Positions 1-8,484 of a stretch of 33,620 bases of DNA are shown one piece after another. The number at the start of each line of letters is the position of its first letter. Positions within the stretch are counted from its first letter, which is position 1. The translations under genes and the position numbers were made by a program. The notes beneath the pieces were generated by a model. That model ran no database searches and had not been told where the DNA came from. It worked only from the letters and a program-made list of their open reading frames with translations. Source of the DNA: a virus; IMG/VR virus record IMGVR_UViG_3300042288_001092, positions 1-33,620 of that record. One strand, given 5' to 3'.

Positions 1-467
1 TGAATCTGATAGGCTTTGATCCAACACTGATCACGCCATGCAAAATAGGCAGCGTGTTCTGCGGCCCATTGTGGCACATTTGAGCCTTTATAGGTGTCGA
101 TGGTCAGCAGACTATCATATTCCCGCTGTTTAGCCACCTGGTCAAAATGGGCCGTGATGGCATCTGTTGTGATTGCCAGCATGCCCGCCGGGGTCATCAC
201 CCATTGGCAGCTTTGTTCATCCAGCGTGTAATATTCGGCAGGCTCAGGCCGGGGAGCGATGAAAGCGTCTCGTGTCTGATCGTATGTAAAACCTACCGAT
301 GCAAAATTCTTCCGGATGCTTCCGGTATAGCTTGTCTGCAAGCACTTTTGATTGCGAACTTTGGTATAATACGCTGCCCAATCGGCAACTCCATCTTGAC
401 CGGGATCTTTCCCCGAAAAGACTTCTGTGACAACATTCTGAGGCGTTAAAAGTGCGTAGTGTGCCAT
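1..467 (-). CDS. Phage tail fibre/virion protein, C-terminus cut by window edge
   Basis: An open frame runs from ATG at 467 to the left edge without a stop (at least 155 codons). The start overlaps the stop of the upstream gene (TAATG), so translation is probably coupled. The N-terminus (MAHYALLTPQNVVTEVF...) and the middle (SYTGSIRKNFASVGFTYD, then DAFIAPRPEP) resemble a widespread small virion protein of T4-like cyanophages and other marine phages. The later part (ITAHFDQVAKQREYD... then WAAEHAAYFAWRDQCW) resembles a helical domain seen in phage tail proteins. It follows three fibre-like genes, so a role in adhesion or the tail tip is inferred. Exact function is unknown. Confidence 0.75.
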   Translation of the reverse strand, partial: MAHYALLTPQNVVTEVFSGKDPGQDGVADWAAYYTKVRNQKCLQTSYTGSIRKNFASVGFTYDQTRDAFIAPRPEPAEYYTLDEQSCQWVMTPAGMLAITTDAITAHFDQVAKQREYDSLLTIDTYKGSNVPQWAAEHAAYFAWRDQCWIKAYQI

Positions 468-1471
468 TAGCTGAATGAGATGTTGCCAGTGCCGCCGGTG
501 AAGGAAATGACCTTATTCGCCCCGTTGGTTGCGTTGCTGTAAGTCAACCCGGCACCAACCGTGATATTTGTCGTATTGGCAAAGCTGATAATGACAATCC
601 CGCTGCCGCCATTGCCGCCTGAGCCGCTTGACGATCCACCACCACCGCCGCCGCCGCCCGTGTTTACCGTGCCGTTTGATCCACTGCCAGAAACCGTGCC
701 ATTTCCACCGCCGCCCGTGCCGCCAATTCCGCCCGTTCCTGAACGGACAGAACCGCCGCCACCGCCCGCGTATGTTGTGGGCGTGCCGGTAATGTTTGAG
801 CTGGTGCCATTGCCACCGTTGCCGCCCGTGCTGGTCGTGCCATTGCCACCGACTGCCGCTGAACCACCACCACCACCGCCGCCATATTGAGACCCGCCAA
901 AGGCGGAGCCGCCCGAATAGCCTTGACCGCTTGTTCCGTTGCCCGGCGTGCCGCTGGCAGTTCCTGCTGAATTGATTGCAGCACCACCACCTGAGCCGCC
1001 AGCACTGCCACTATTTAAGGTGTTATCGCGGACGCCACCGCCACCGCCACCAAAGGCTGTGAGGCTGCCAAGCGTAGAGTTTGAGCCGTTCGACCCTCTG
1101 GCATTTGACGCTGAACCGGACGCACCGCCGCCGCCACCACCAACAGTAAGAGTGTAATTTGAAGACAGGCTAAAATTAGCTGTGCCTGTGAGCAGGCCGC
1201 CAGCACCACCACCGCCACCGTCAGGGAAACCCGCAGAGTTGCCCCCACCACCCCCACCGCCACCGGCGACGATAAGATAAGTAATTGAAACCTGTGGATA
1301 ATTGATCGTGCCATTCCAGCTGATGATATAGCCAAGATCGCTTGTTTTGCTGTAGATGATCCCATCTTTGGTATTGATCGCAATCTCGCCGTTTGTCAGA
1401 TTGCCAGCAACCGGGGCCGCTCCGGCAGTGCTGTTGTTTTTCAGCACGATTGTGCCGTTAAACGTGGGCAT
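467..1471 (-). CDS. Glycine-rich tail fibre / adhesin-like protein
   Basis: 334 residues. The first ~65 resemble the N-terminus of many phage fibre proteins (NLTNGEIAINTKDGIIY, close to the common GELAIN...DG..Y pattern). Residues ~68-300 are dominated by runs of 5-8 glycines separated by Ser/Thr/Asn-rich strands, like the glycine-rich domain of phage receptor-binding adhesins such as T2 gp38. The C-terminus is a short non-glycine segment. By eye about 19 N-x-S/T sequons are present. The start at 1471 overlaps the stop of the preceding gene (TAATG). Likely a host-recognition protein; this is inferred from composition and place. Confidence 0.75.
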   Translation of the reverse strand: MPTFNGTIVLKNNSTAGAAPVAGNLTNGEIAINTKDGIIYSKTSDLGYIISWNGTINYPQVSITYLIVAGGGGGGGGNSAGFPDGGGGGAGGLLTGTANFSLSSNYTLTVGGGGGGASGSASNARGSNGSNSTLGSLTAFGGGGGGVRDNTLNSGSAGGSGGGAAINSAGTASGTPGNGTSGQGYSGGSAFGGSQYGGGGGGGSAAVGGNGTTSTGGNGGNGTSSNITGTPTTYAGGGGGSVRSGTGGIGGTGGGGNGTVSGSGSNGTVNTGGGGGGGGSSSGSGGNGGSGIVIISFANTTNITVGAGLTYSNATNGANKVISFTGGTGNISFS

Positions 1472-2001
1472 CAGTATGACCCCCCGTTCAAGGTATCACC
1501 ATTAGTAAAACCAGCAGCCGGGATACTTGCCGACAGTGTGCCGTTGGATATAGTCAAGTTTGATCCTACTTTGATCGCTCCGAGCGTTGTATTCGTGGCT
1601 GTCGGGATTGTTCCGCCGATGTTTGCGTAGGTGAAATTGGCGGAAGGCAGATAGGCGGTCAGATTGGCGGGCGTTACATAGCGTCCATCGCCCCGGCCCT
1701 GTGTCAGAATTGAATCACTTTCCCAGACTGTGACATTTGAAAGAGTTGCGTTATTGGCAATGATTGCCAGGCTGCCTTTATCCAGCACGCATTCAGAATA
1801 GAGCGTGCCGTTGTCGTTACTGCTGTAAAGCCCGACCTTCTTCCCGATTTCATAAGCCTCAAGTGCGCCGTTTGCACCGGTGGGAAAGCACGCAACGAAG
1901 TATTCCAGCCCGCCATAACAGTGAATGCCGTTGCCGGTGAAATTTGCGTCGCTGGTCGCGTCAAAGATCAGACCTTTGTGTTTTAATGCGGAAAATGGCA
2001 T
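1471..2001 (-). CDS. Tail fibre-like protein
   Basis: 176 residues. The C-terminal third contains the phage fibre motif TLGAIKVGSNLTISNGTLSA, a form of the TLGGIKVG.NL.I..G.LS repeat found in many tail fibres, and DGRYVTPANL resembles the D.RY.. segment of fibre trimerisation regions. The N-terminal ~90 residues are not recognised. It sits in an overlapping chain of fibre-like genes and shares the TLG.I.VG.NLTI motif with its upstream neighbour. Probably part of the adhesion device. Confidence 0.7.
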   Translation of the reverse strand: MPFSALKHKGLIFDATSDANFTGNGIHCYGGLEYFVACFPTGANGALEAYEIGKKVGLYSSNDNGTLYSECVLDKGSLAIIANNATLSNVTVWESDSILTQGRGDGRYVTPANLTAYLPSANFTYANIGGTIPTATNTTLGAIKVGSNLTISNGTLSASIPAAGFTNGDTLNGGSY

Positions 2002-2819
2002 TAATTACGCCTCGTTATCGGCTCGTAACGCTGGTCGCAGGTTGATCGTGTCATTAATTCATTTGGCCCAGGTGGCGAATTGTTTACCCCAAATGTCACG
2101 CCAAAGAAAAGGATGCCGGTGACACCAACCTCCATAAATGAGAAGGTTGTCTGATCTTCGTAGTACAAAGTTGAACCGCTGGCCGCCGCTCCAAATATTG
2201 CTTGACTTACCAGCGTTCCGTTTGCATGTTTGTTTGTAGAAATAAGCTGCGCAGAAACAGGGCTCAGGTCGATCTCAGATTGACTTAGCCCTCTAGCTAC
2301 TGTCGTATCGAACGCACGAGATAAAAAGACGCTGCCAGCGGCTGGATAGCCGTAAGTCATGCCGATTGCGAATTGATATTCAGTGGTAGCAAGATTGTTT
2401 GTTTTACTGATGCCATAGATTGTGCGTTTATTAAGTGTTCCATTGCCACTTGCAAGCTGATAAACCTGCCCTGCTATCGTCGCGTTGCCGCTAACGATGT
2501 TGGCATTCAGCGGAAAATACAGCGAATTGCCGACCGACGAAACATCATTCGCCGTTAGCGTGACATTCCCCGTTCGATTATTGAACGTACTGACGCCGCC
2601 CGCTTGTGCCGACAACAGCCCATTGGCGTTGATCGTCAGGTTATCGCCAACGATGATGCCGCCAAGTGTGTTTGCGGTGGCAGGTGGCAGAACATAACTA
2701 TTGCCGGTCGTCTGTACGACAACCGTATTATTCGGCTGTTGTCGCACCAGCACCTGATTGCTTGATGCCTGAATCGTCAGGCTGGTGCTGTTCGCTTGTC
2801 TAACGATGATATCAGCCAT
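2001..2819 (-). CDS. Tail fibre-like protein
   Basis: 272 residues. It carries two well-known phage fibre motifs: TLGGIIVGDNLTINANGLLS near residues 52-71, and GVSTFNNRTGNVTLTANDV near 74-92, a form of the G..SFNGRTG.VTLT..DV motif. The C-terminus ends in a CDQRYEPITRRN segment resembling the D.RY.. close of fibre proteins. The N-terminus is Gln/Asn/Thr-rich beta-like sequence. It overlaps both neighbours, so the fibre genes form one coupled unit downstream of portal. Confidence 0.75.
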   Translation of the reverse strand: MADIIVRQANSTSLTIQASSNQVLVRQQPNNTVVVQTTGNSYVLPPATANTLGGIIVGDNLTINANGLLSAQAGGVSTFNNRTGNVTLTANDVSSVGNSLYFPLNANIVSGNATIAGQVYQLASGNGTLNKRTIYGISKTNNLATTEYQFAIGMTYGYPAAGSVFLSRAFDTTVARGLSQSEIDLSPVSAQLISTNKHANGTLVSQAIFGAAASGSTLYYEDQTTFSFMEVGVTGILFFGVTFGVNNSPPGPNELMTRSTCDQRYEPITRRN

Positions 2820-3169
2820 TAGCGCGTGACTTCCGGGGTGACTGTGAGCGTGCCATATAGCAGCCGATCAACCGTGGTGTCAGGCTTGACCAGTTCAAGA
2901 TCGTAAACATAACTGCCCGCTGTCAGATTAGCCGTTTGGGCGGCTGTCTGCTGCAAGGTAAAAGTCCCATTGGCGGCTGATGTGATCGTGATATTTCCGT
3001 TGGTGGTTGACAGGTCAAGTGTCGTATTAGCAGTGTATGCCGATCTGGCCTGCATACGGATTGTGTAGCCGGATAGGCTGATATTAGTGCCGTTAGCAGT
3101 TTGATATTGGATGGACTGCGACCAGGTGGCCCCTTGCTCGATTGTCAGATTGCAATTACCGGCAGGCAT
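2819..3169 (-). CDS. Small Ig-like/BppU N-terminal-type tail protein
   Basis: 116 residues. The order of elements (LTIEQGATWSQSI, then LSGYTIRMQAR, then GTFTLQQTAAQTANLTAG.YVYDLEL and a closing GTLTVTPEV) matches a common phage beta-sandwich family. That family includes the BppU-type N-terminal domain and many single-domain tail-associated proteins. Its stop overlaps the start of the next fibre gene and its start overlaps the stop of portal. It probably anchors or caps the fibre module; the family is recognised but the precise role is not. Confidence 0.7.
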   Translation of the reverse strand: MPAGNCNLTIEQGATWSQSIQYQTANGTNISLSGYTIRMQARSAYTANTTLDLSTTNGNITITSAANGTFTLQQTAAQTANLTAGSYVYDLELVKPDTTVDRLLYGTLTVTPEVTR

Positions 3170-4467
3170 TATTCAGCCTCACCTTCTGCAACATCTTCTG
3201 CCGCTTCGGCTGGCGTGTCTTCTGACTCGATTTCGGCATAGCCCATAATCTGCCGAGCCTCATTGAGCGACAACAGGCCGGATTGATACAAGGCCACGGC
3301 TCGATCTGACAAGGCTTTTGTGTCTGCTGCCAACTCTTCGATCTGGCTGGTGTCAAACCTGACTGTGAGCATGCTATCAGGCTGGGCAATTGCACCGTCA
3401 TAGCCGGTGGGAAGCGTTCGCACCAGCCTTGTAAGCTGCATTGCCAGCAGTTCCAAGAATGGAATAATCGCATCTCGCCAGCTTGCTCGGTTGGCTTCAA
3501 TCAGGTTGCTATATGTCTTACCGGTGTCGGGTTGTTTCAGTGACATTGGCGACCAGCCCAAGACACCACAGACACGAGCCACCGCGATTTCGGTCATCTC
3601 CTGAACTGATAAATCTTTCGGGCTGAATCCCGGCGTTTTGATGTCAAGCTCGCCGCCCTTGAAAATCAATGGCCTGCCGACGCCCTTACCAGACACCGCC
3701 CGCTTGATGTCAGACTGAAGTACCGCGATATTGTCAGATGTCATCATCTGCGCCCCCGTGCCGGTCAGACTGACCAGCCATGAAGGGACACCAGATCGGC
3801 TCAGGATGGTTGTTTCATAGATCGCCGTGAGCTTGATCAGTGCCAACTCTGCCCGCACTGCTTCCAGCGGTGAACGCCCCCTTGCGGCTGTTGTCGATGA
3901 CTTGCCGACCCGGAAGTGCAGCATTCGCTCGCGAGGTGTCGTGAACTGGAAGCCCCGCCCACCATCGAAGCCGACAAAGGGATATTCGATGATTTCGCCG
4001 ATGGCCTGCCCGTATGTCGGCACTTGCAGCCAACTGTAAGGGATGGGCTGAAGCTCGCGAATCGTGCCGCCCGTCTGGGTGTCTCTGTCAGAGATGGCGG
4101 GAACGTAGGCGTTGCCATCTTCCAGCAACTGCTGATAAATAAATTCAACCAGCGTGCTTTCAGTCTCACCTGGTGCGGGTTCTTTCCAGATTTGCAGCAG
4201 CGGATGATCTACCGGCTCAAATCCGCCTTCTTCATCAAAGTAGCCGACCTGCAATATGGCCTTGCAGACGTTCCGCCGCATGGCCTCAATCGCGGCCCTG
4301 ATGACAGGGTTATCGCAATAAGGCCGGGCAAGATTGGCGTAATCATCACTTAGAGCGTTAATGACATCAACTGACCATGCCGACACGTCGATCTCGGTGG
4401 TGTCAGCAGTAACGCCCGTGCGAAGTGCTTTCGAGCGGAACCAGTTGAGTGGGTTGTAGTCAGGCAT
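3169..4467 (-). CDS. Phage portal protein (HK97 family)
   Basis: 432 residues, the usual length for HK97-type portals. Recognisable features are the N-terminal NPLNWFR, a segment of the L.EFIYQQLLEDGNAYVPA type, the central helix region (SPLEAVRAELALIKLTAIYE), and the late conserved segment (KTYSNLIEANRASWRDAIIPFLELL) before a wing/clip C-terminus. The last ~25 residues are acidic. The portal forms the dodecameric DNA channel at one capsid vertex. It lies directly downstream of terminase and a methyltransferase, as in a packaging module, but about 28 kb by circular distance from the other head genes in this layout. Confidence 0.9.
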   Translation of the reverse strand: MPDYNPLNWFRSKALRTGVTADTTEIDVSAWSVDVINALSDDYANLARPYCDNPVIRAAIEAMRRNVCKAILQVGYFDEEGGFEPVDHPLLQIWKEPAPGETESTLVEFIYQQLLEDGNAYVPAISDRDTQTGGTIRELQPIPYSWLQVPTYGQAIGEIIEYPFVGFDGGRGFQFTTPRERMLHFRVGKSSTTAARGRSPLEAVRAELALIKLTAIYETTILSRSGVPSWLVSLTGTGAQMMTSDNIAVLQSDIKRAVSGKGVGRPLIFKGGELDIKTPGFSPKDLSVQEMTEIAVARVCGVLGWSPMSLKQPDTGKTYSNLIEANRASWRDAIIPFLELLAMQLTRLVRTLPTGYDGAIAQPDSMLTVRFDTSQIEELAADTKALSDRAVALYQSGLLSLNEARQIMGYAEIESEDTPAEAAEDVAEGEAE

Positions 4468-5677
4468 TTGTAAATAGCGGTGCTTTATTTAATTCGTTTT
4501 CGATACGTTTTTGGGCGATTTCGGCGTATTCAGCGTTCAATTCAATGCCGATGAATTTAAACCCTTCACGCAATGCCGCTACGCCTGTGGAACCGCTGCC
4601 CATAAACGGGTCAAGTATGGTGCCGCTTGGCGGTGTAATCAGTCGGCAGAGATAGGCCATTAAATCGATAGGTTTAACGGTCGGGTGGTGGTTCGTTCGT
4701 GGCCCTGATTCAGCTGTTGGTGGCCGCTCGCCATTTGCTACCCGATAATCTTGATCAGTCCATTTATTGCCATTAACACGATGGATTGATTCCATCCCTT
4801 CCAGCCCCGCTTCCCGCTCTGCCTTGCTTGCTTTCGGGCAGTAAAAGAAACGGGCGGCGGAGCCGGATAAATCTGTCACCTCATCGCTGCCATCGTGGAT
4901 AAGATTGGCGGGCCAGCGGCCTAGCGTGTGCGGTTCACTGTTTTTTACCGCCACACCGTTAGCAATCTTTTGGGCGATCCACGGCCTTGAATCCCCGTGC
5001 GCTCTATTGCCGCTTGTGTGGCCGTAACGAGGCCCAAATCCGGCAGCTTCATAATCAGGCCCCGCCTCAACCCTGCACCCATCCACATTCAACCCCCCCG
5101 TGCCATGCTCCAGCACGTTCTCGGCGACGGTGCCGATCAGCGGCTTGCGGGCCATTGTGATTGGTTCAAGGGCTGGCTTGAGGGCAGTGCCCCACCCTTT
5201 CCATTGCTGAGCGGCGTCGGTTGCGGGGGCGGTGATCGGATCTCCGTCTTTATTTGTGTTGAGCCCAATACACGCGATATTGCCCGCACACCGGCCTTTG
5301 TTGTCTTTCATGCCCACTACCTCCCGCTCCGCGCCCGCCGCCTTATCAATCGCCTTCGATACATCCAGCGACTTTGGAAACCCACTCCCATATACCCATG
5401 CGATCATATCTCTGATTTCAAAGCCTGAATCTTCGATTCGGCAGGCCATTCGATGCTGCGTCCGTGTGCCTGCAAATGCCAAAAGATGCCCGCCCGGCTT
5501 TAATACCCGCAAACACTCTTGCCAAATGTCAGTTGACGGGACATGGTAGTCCCACTTCTTACCCATGAACGCCAGCCCATACGGCGGATCTGTCACAATC
5601 GCGTCGATTGATTCAGCGTCCAGCTTTTTTATTACTTCCAGACAATCGCCAGTATGCAGGCTGTAGGGTTGCGTCAT
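4460..5677 (-). CDS. DNA methyltransferase (class beta, N6-adenine or N4-cytosine)
   Basis: 405 residues from ATG at 5677. The catalytic motif DPPYG is near residues 30-34 and the AdoMet-binding motif LDPFMGSGSTG lies close to the C-terminus, followed by FKFIGIELNAEYAEIAQ. This order (catalytic motif first, FxGxG last) is that of beta-class amino-methyltransferases. The long middle part would hold the target-recognition region. Start chosen at 5677 because its ATG overlaps the terminase stop (ATGA); an in-frame ATG at 5686 is the alternative. The stop overlaps the portal start by 8 bases. It probably protects phage DNA from host restriction; specificity cannot be read from sequence. Confidence 0.92.
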   Translation of the reverse strand: MTQPYSLHTGDCLEVIKKLDAESIDAIVTDPPYGLAFMGKKWDYHVPSTDIWQECLRVLKPGGHLLAFAGTRTQHRMACRIEDSGFEIRDMIAWVYGSGFPKSLDVSKAIDKAAGAEREVVGMKDNKGRCAGNIACIGLNTNKDGDPITAPATDAAQQWKGWGTALKPALEPITMARKPLIGTVAENVLEHGTGGLNVDGCRVEAGPDYEAAGFGPRYGHTSGNRAHGDSRPWIAQKIANGVAVKNSEPHTLGRWPANLIHDGSDEVTDLSGSAARFFYCPKASKAEREAGLEGMESIHRVNGNKWTDQDYRVANGERPPTAESGPRTNHHPTVKPIDLMAYLCRLITPPSGTILDPFMGSGSTGVAALREGFKFIGIELNAEYAEIAQKRIENELNKAPLFTNA

Positions 5678-7020
5678 GAAAACCACTGAAAAGAGCCGTT
5701 TCTGCTAAGGTAGTTGAATGCGTCGGCTGCTGCATCCACCTGGTCATCATGCTGACCAGTCGGGAAGCTGCAAAGCTCATCGATGAAAGCCCTATTCCAA
5801 TCGCCTCGCTCAAGCTCTACAAGGCCAGCTTCACAGGCTGCCGCAAACGGCATGGCCCGCACCTCTTTTGAGCCTGTTGGGCGGGCGGATACAGTCGCGA
5901 ACCCTGCCAAGTTGATTTTGTCCTGCTCCACTTGATCAACTCCCGCGGCACCGGGATCTTGAGCAAGGTGGACGATTGTCTGAAGCCCGTCTATCTCGGC
6001 TGTCTGTCGCTGGATGGTTCGCCGTTGGGCTGGTGACCACTGACCTCTAACCACGTGGGTGATTCGGTATTTATCACCGATTCGCTGCATTCTGACGCCT
6101 GCGGTGTAGTCACCCGCCCCCGGCGTCGCTGCTGTATCGTAAGCGCGGCAAGCCAGCCCTGAGCTATTGCCCCCGTCACTAATAGGCAGCCAATCGTGAC
6201 GGAAGAAGCCACCAGATCGAGGGCTAGGACGTTGTTGATAGAGGGCTGAGAATGCATAACTACCAATAGCCTTCTTAATTCTGTCAAAGTCTGCGACGTT
6301 GTAACGGTCTGGCCAGAGTGCCGCCCCCGGCTCTCTGCCAAGTGCATCACCTTCTTCGGCAATGGCTGGCAAGCTCACCACGTCCCACCGTTCGCCGCCG
6401 TTATTTGCTTCTTCCAGTAGTTGGCCCGCTAAATCGAGCGAATGCCAGCGGGTCATGATCAGCACGATAGCCGCGCCGGGGTGTAACCGCGTGTAGAGAT
6501 CGTTTTGATACCAGTCCAGCACTCTCGCCCGGTAAGTTGGTGATTCAGCCTCTTGGCGGCTTTTGACGGGGTCATCGATAACCACAAGGTCGGCACCGTA
6601 GCCTGTGACCCCTGAGCCGACCCCGACCGCATACAACCCGCCGCCGTGAACTGACGACCACTGATTCTGCTTATTGCTGTCGTTCGCGAACTGAAAACCG
6701 AACCGACTGACGAGCCGCCTTGTTTGTCGGCTGAATGTACAGGCGAGGCTGTGATTATAAGCCCCGACGATGACCCGCATGGTTTGATTGCGGAGTAGCC
6801 TGTAAGCCGGGTAGTGAATCGTTGATTGTTCGCTTTTGCCGTGCCGTGGTGGCAGGAAAAGCATTAGCCGTGTGATTTCGCCGTTAGTTACTCGGTCAAG
6901 CCGATTTCGGCAGAGTTTAAGGTGATTCGGATGCCACTGATGATTCGGACTGACACGCTCTAAAAACTGCCATAAACCAGCCTTAATCAAGCTGTTCCGG
7001 GGCTGGCTCAGGGTCATCAT
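5674..7020 (-). CDS. terL: Terminase large subunit
   Basis: 448 residues, normal for the family. The ATPase part has Walker A near residues 56-64 (LPPRHGKSE) and Walker B near 144-150 (DLVVIDD). The RNase H-like nuclease part starts near RAYDTAATPG (Asp ~295), with further acidic positions in LAQDPGAAGVDQ and HDDQVDAAADAF near the C-terminus. It cuts concatemeric DNA and drives it into the prohead through the portal. The start overlaps the small-subunit-like gene by 38 bases; ATG at 7020 or 7017 are both possible. The conserved helix just before Walker A supports an N-terminus at about this length. Confidence 0.95.
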   Translation of the reverse strand: MMTLSQPRNSLIKAGLWQFLERVSPNHQWHPNHLKLCRNRLDRVTNGEITRLMLFLPPRHGKSEQSTIHYPAYRLLRNQTMRVIVGAYNHSLACTFSRQTRRLVSRFGFQFANDSNKQNQWSSVHGGGLYAVGVGSGVTGYGADLVVIDDPVKSRQEAESPTYRARVLDWYQNDLYTRLHPGAAIVLIMTRWHSLDLAGQLLEEANNGGERWDVVSLPAIAEEGDALGREPGAALWPDRYNVADFDRIKKAIGSYAFSALYQQRPSPRSGGFFRHDWLPISDGGNSSGLACRAYDTAATPGAGDYTAGVRMQRIGDKYRITHVVRGQWSPAQRRTIQRQTAEIDGLQTIVHLAQDPGAAGVDQVEQDKINLAGFATVSARPTGSKEVRAMPFAAACEAGLVELERGDWNRAFIDELCSFPTGQHDDQVDAAADAFNYLSRNGSFQWFS

Positions 7021-7291
7021 CGTAATTGTTTAACGTGTCGCCTGATTGATCGCTTGCGGCAACCTTGCCGTTCAGTCTGTCGTAGATGGCCTGCCAATAA
7101 CGAAAATCACCACCCAAGGCTTGTTTCAATCCAACTTCAACCAGCTTGTGGAGTAAATCTGGCGAATTAACCAGAACCCTATCAAGGGCCTCATTCATAT
7201 CCGGTCGTTTGGGCCTGCCTTTTGGGTTGCCGCTTTCGCCTGGCTTCCAAGGTGGTCGAAGTCCTGACCTGTCAGGATTAAGGTTTGCCAT
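6983..7291 (-). CDS. DUF5681-type protein, probable small terminase component
   Basis: 102 residues from ATG at 7291. The segment WKPGESGNPKGRPK is the hallmark of DUF5681, a basic N-terminal domain often encoded just upstream of large terminases. The rest is helical, with an acidic C-terminus (YDDDPEPAPEQ). A TTG at 7318 would extend it by nine residues (YRKKHRTE); ATG is preferred, although no clear Shine-Dalgarno is seen at either. Position and family suggest DNA recognition for packaging. This is an inference, since not all DUF5681 proteins are shown to be terminase subunits. Confidence 0.75.
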   Translation of the reverse strand: MANLNPDRSGLRPPWKPGESGNPKGRPKRPDMNEALDRVLVNSPDLLHKLVEVGLKQALGGDFRYWQAIYDRLNGKVAASDQSGDTLNNYDDDPEPAPEQLD

Positions 7292-7342
7292 TTCAGTACG
7301 GTGCTTTTTTCGGTACAATCATCGGTGAAACTACCGATATTG

Positions 7343-7768
7343 TCACCAGTCCACCCGCCCCCGTAGATTGACCATCGATTCAATCGCACCGCGGCCCGGC
7401 TGGGCACCCTTGTTTCGTCGCTTATTGCCGGTCAGCCGCTGCATCTCGGCATTGCGCTTGATGCGTGCCTCGCTAATGACCTTTTGCAGTGCATACTGGC
7501 GTTCCTCCCACCTGGCAGCAGCTTGCAGCACTGCATCAAATTTCTTGTCGGCCCTGAGACATTTGAGGCAGATGGCAGGCTTGATCTTCTCAAGGCTCCT
7601 GCCACTGTCGCAGACTCCGCACGGCGCTTTCTGGCTTGACTCTTGCCAACCGTCAGGTGGCACTAAGCCGACCAGTTCAACCGTCTGCCCGCCCAGGTAC
7701 ACTCGCACCTGCGCTTCGGCCCGTCGGTTAATTTGATCTTCAGATAATTCTTCTGACAACGAATCCAT
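7343..7768 (-). CDS. Hypothetical zinc-ribbon-like protein
   Basis: 141 residues, not recognised as a named family. Two CxxC pairs about 15 residues apart (CGVCDSGRS..., then ICLKC) around residues 50-72 would form a zinc ribbon. The C-terminal half is basic and helical (RIKRNAEMQR..., KRRNKGAQPGRG), suited to nucleic-acid binding. It lies immediately upstream of the small terminase-like gene, so a role in packaging or late control is possible but unproven. Confidence 0.6.
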   Translation of the reverse strand: MDSLSEELSEDQINRRAEAQVRVYLGGQTVELVGLVPPDGWQESSQKAPCGVCDSGRSLEKIKPAICLKCLRADKKFDAVLQAAARWEERQYALQKVISEARIKRNAEMQRLTGNKRRNKGAQPGRGAIESMVNLRGRVDW

Positions 7769-7824
7769 TAAATATTGACACTAAACGCTAAAAAAAATTA
7801 CCGCAATCGCAAATAAAAAAAGTT

Positions 7825-8022
7825 TTATTTGTTTGGGAAATCAACGATTTTCGGCTCGTTAATTTCGCCCCATTTATGGAACCTCTGAAGCGGTGTTATC
7901 TCTTCTTCGTAAATCTCGGAGATCCTGAAATTGCCATCATCTTTACAGATAGCCGACACAACCCGCGTAACGAGTTTATCGGGGTGTCGGTACTGGAAGT
8001 TGATGAATTTCTTGGTCGGCAT
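7825..8022 (-). CDS. Hypothetical protein
   Basis: 65 residues from ATG at 8022 (MPTKKFINFQYRHPDK...). Longer in-frame extension upstream is possible but would overlap the resolvase gene. No motif recognised; the protein is charged, with an EEE stretch mid-way and no membrane segment. It directly follows the RusA-like resolvase, with the end of that gene eight bases upstream. Confidence 0.5.
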   Translation of the reverse strand: MPTKKFINFQYRHPDKLVTRVVSAICKDDGNFRISEIYEEEITPLQRFHKWGEINEPKIVDFPNK

Positions 8023-8029
8023 GGTGCTA

Positions 8030-8482
8030 TTATAGCACAACTTCGAGCGTGATTTCGACGCCTGGTGCCTCATTTGTATTGCACCAATGTTTCTGGCAGA
8101 ATCGTTCTGTCACCTGACAATCATCCTTATAGACAATACCGGTCAGTGCATCTTCGGTGCATCTGATCAGCTTTGTCAGGTCAGGTTTCTGCGTGTGATA
8201 TTTCGGGGCAGTCTCTTTGATCTTGGCCGCGTTCCTGCCGCTCCCAAAATGGCACTTCGGGCGGGGGAAATAGAAATCGATGGTCATAGCCACCGCTTCG
8301 GTTGTCAGCTTGGCCCCGGCGTCAATCATGGCCTGTTGAGCATGTAGCGACACAATCGACTGCCAGCTTGTTTTACGCTTGGCGGTATCCATCACGATGA
8401 TTCGGCCCGTTTTTGGGTGGGCAAAGGCTTTCTTTGAGCCGGATGGTGACGCGATGCCTGGGACAAAGAATGTTAGTTTCAT
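8030..8482 (-). CDS. rusA: RusA-like Holliday junction resolvase
   Basis: 150 residues from ATG at 8482, preceded by a strong Shine-Dalgarno (GGGGGAG). The RusA signature is clear: an N-terminal FFVPGIASPSGSKK strand, a YFPRPKCHFGSG segment, and the catalytic stretch KPDLTKLIRCTEDALTG followed by YKDDCQV. It holds acidic residues expected to bind Mg2+. RusA cleaves four-way junctions made during phage recombination and replication, which can clear branched DNA before packaging. Its position just before the terminase block fits that role. Confidence 0.9.
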   Translation of the reverse strand: MKLTFFVPGIASPSGSKKAFAHPKTGRIIVMDTAKRKTSWQSIVSLHAQQAMIDAGAKLTTEAVAMTIDFYFPRPKCHFGSGRNAAKIKETAPKYHTQKPDLTKLIRCTEDALTGIVYKDDCQVTERFCQKHWCNTNEAPGVEITLEVVL

Positions 8483-8484
8483 TT

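Noticed and set aside
561-1157. Pro-rich plus-strand frames opposite the glycine-rich adhesin
   Set aside because: Poly-Pro is simply the complement of poly-Gly codons. Gene order, overlaps and motifs support the minus strand.
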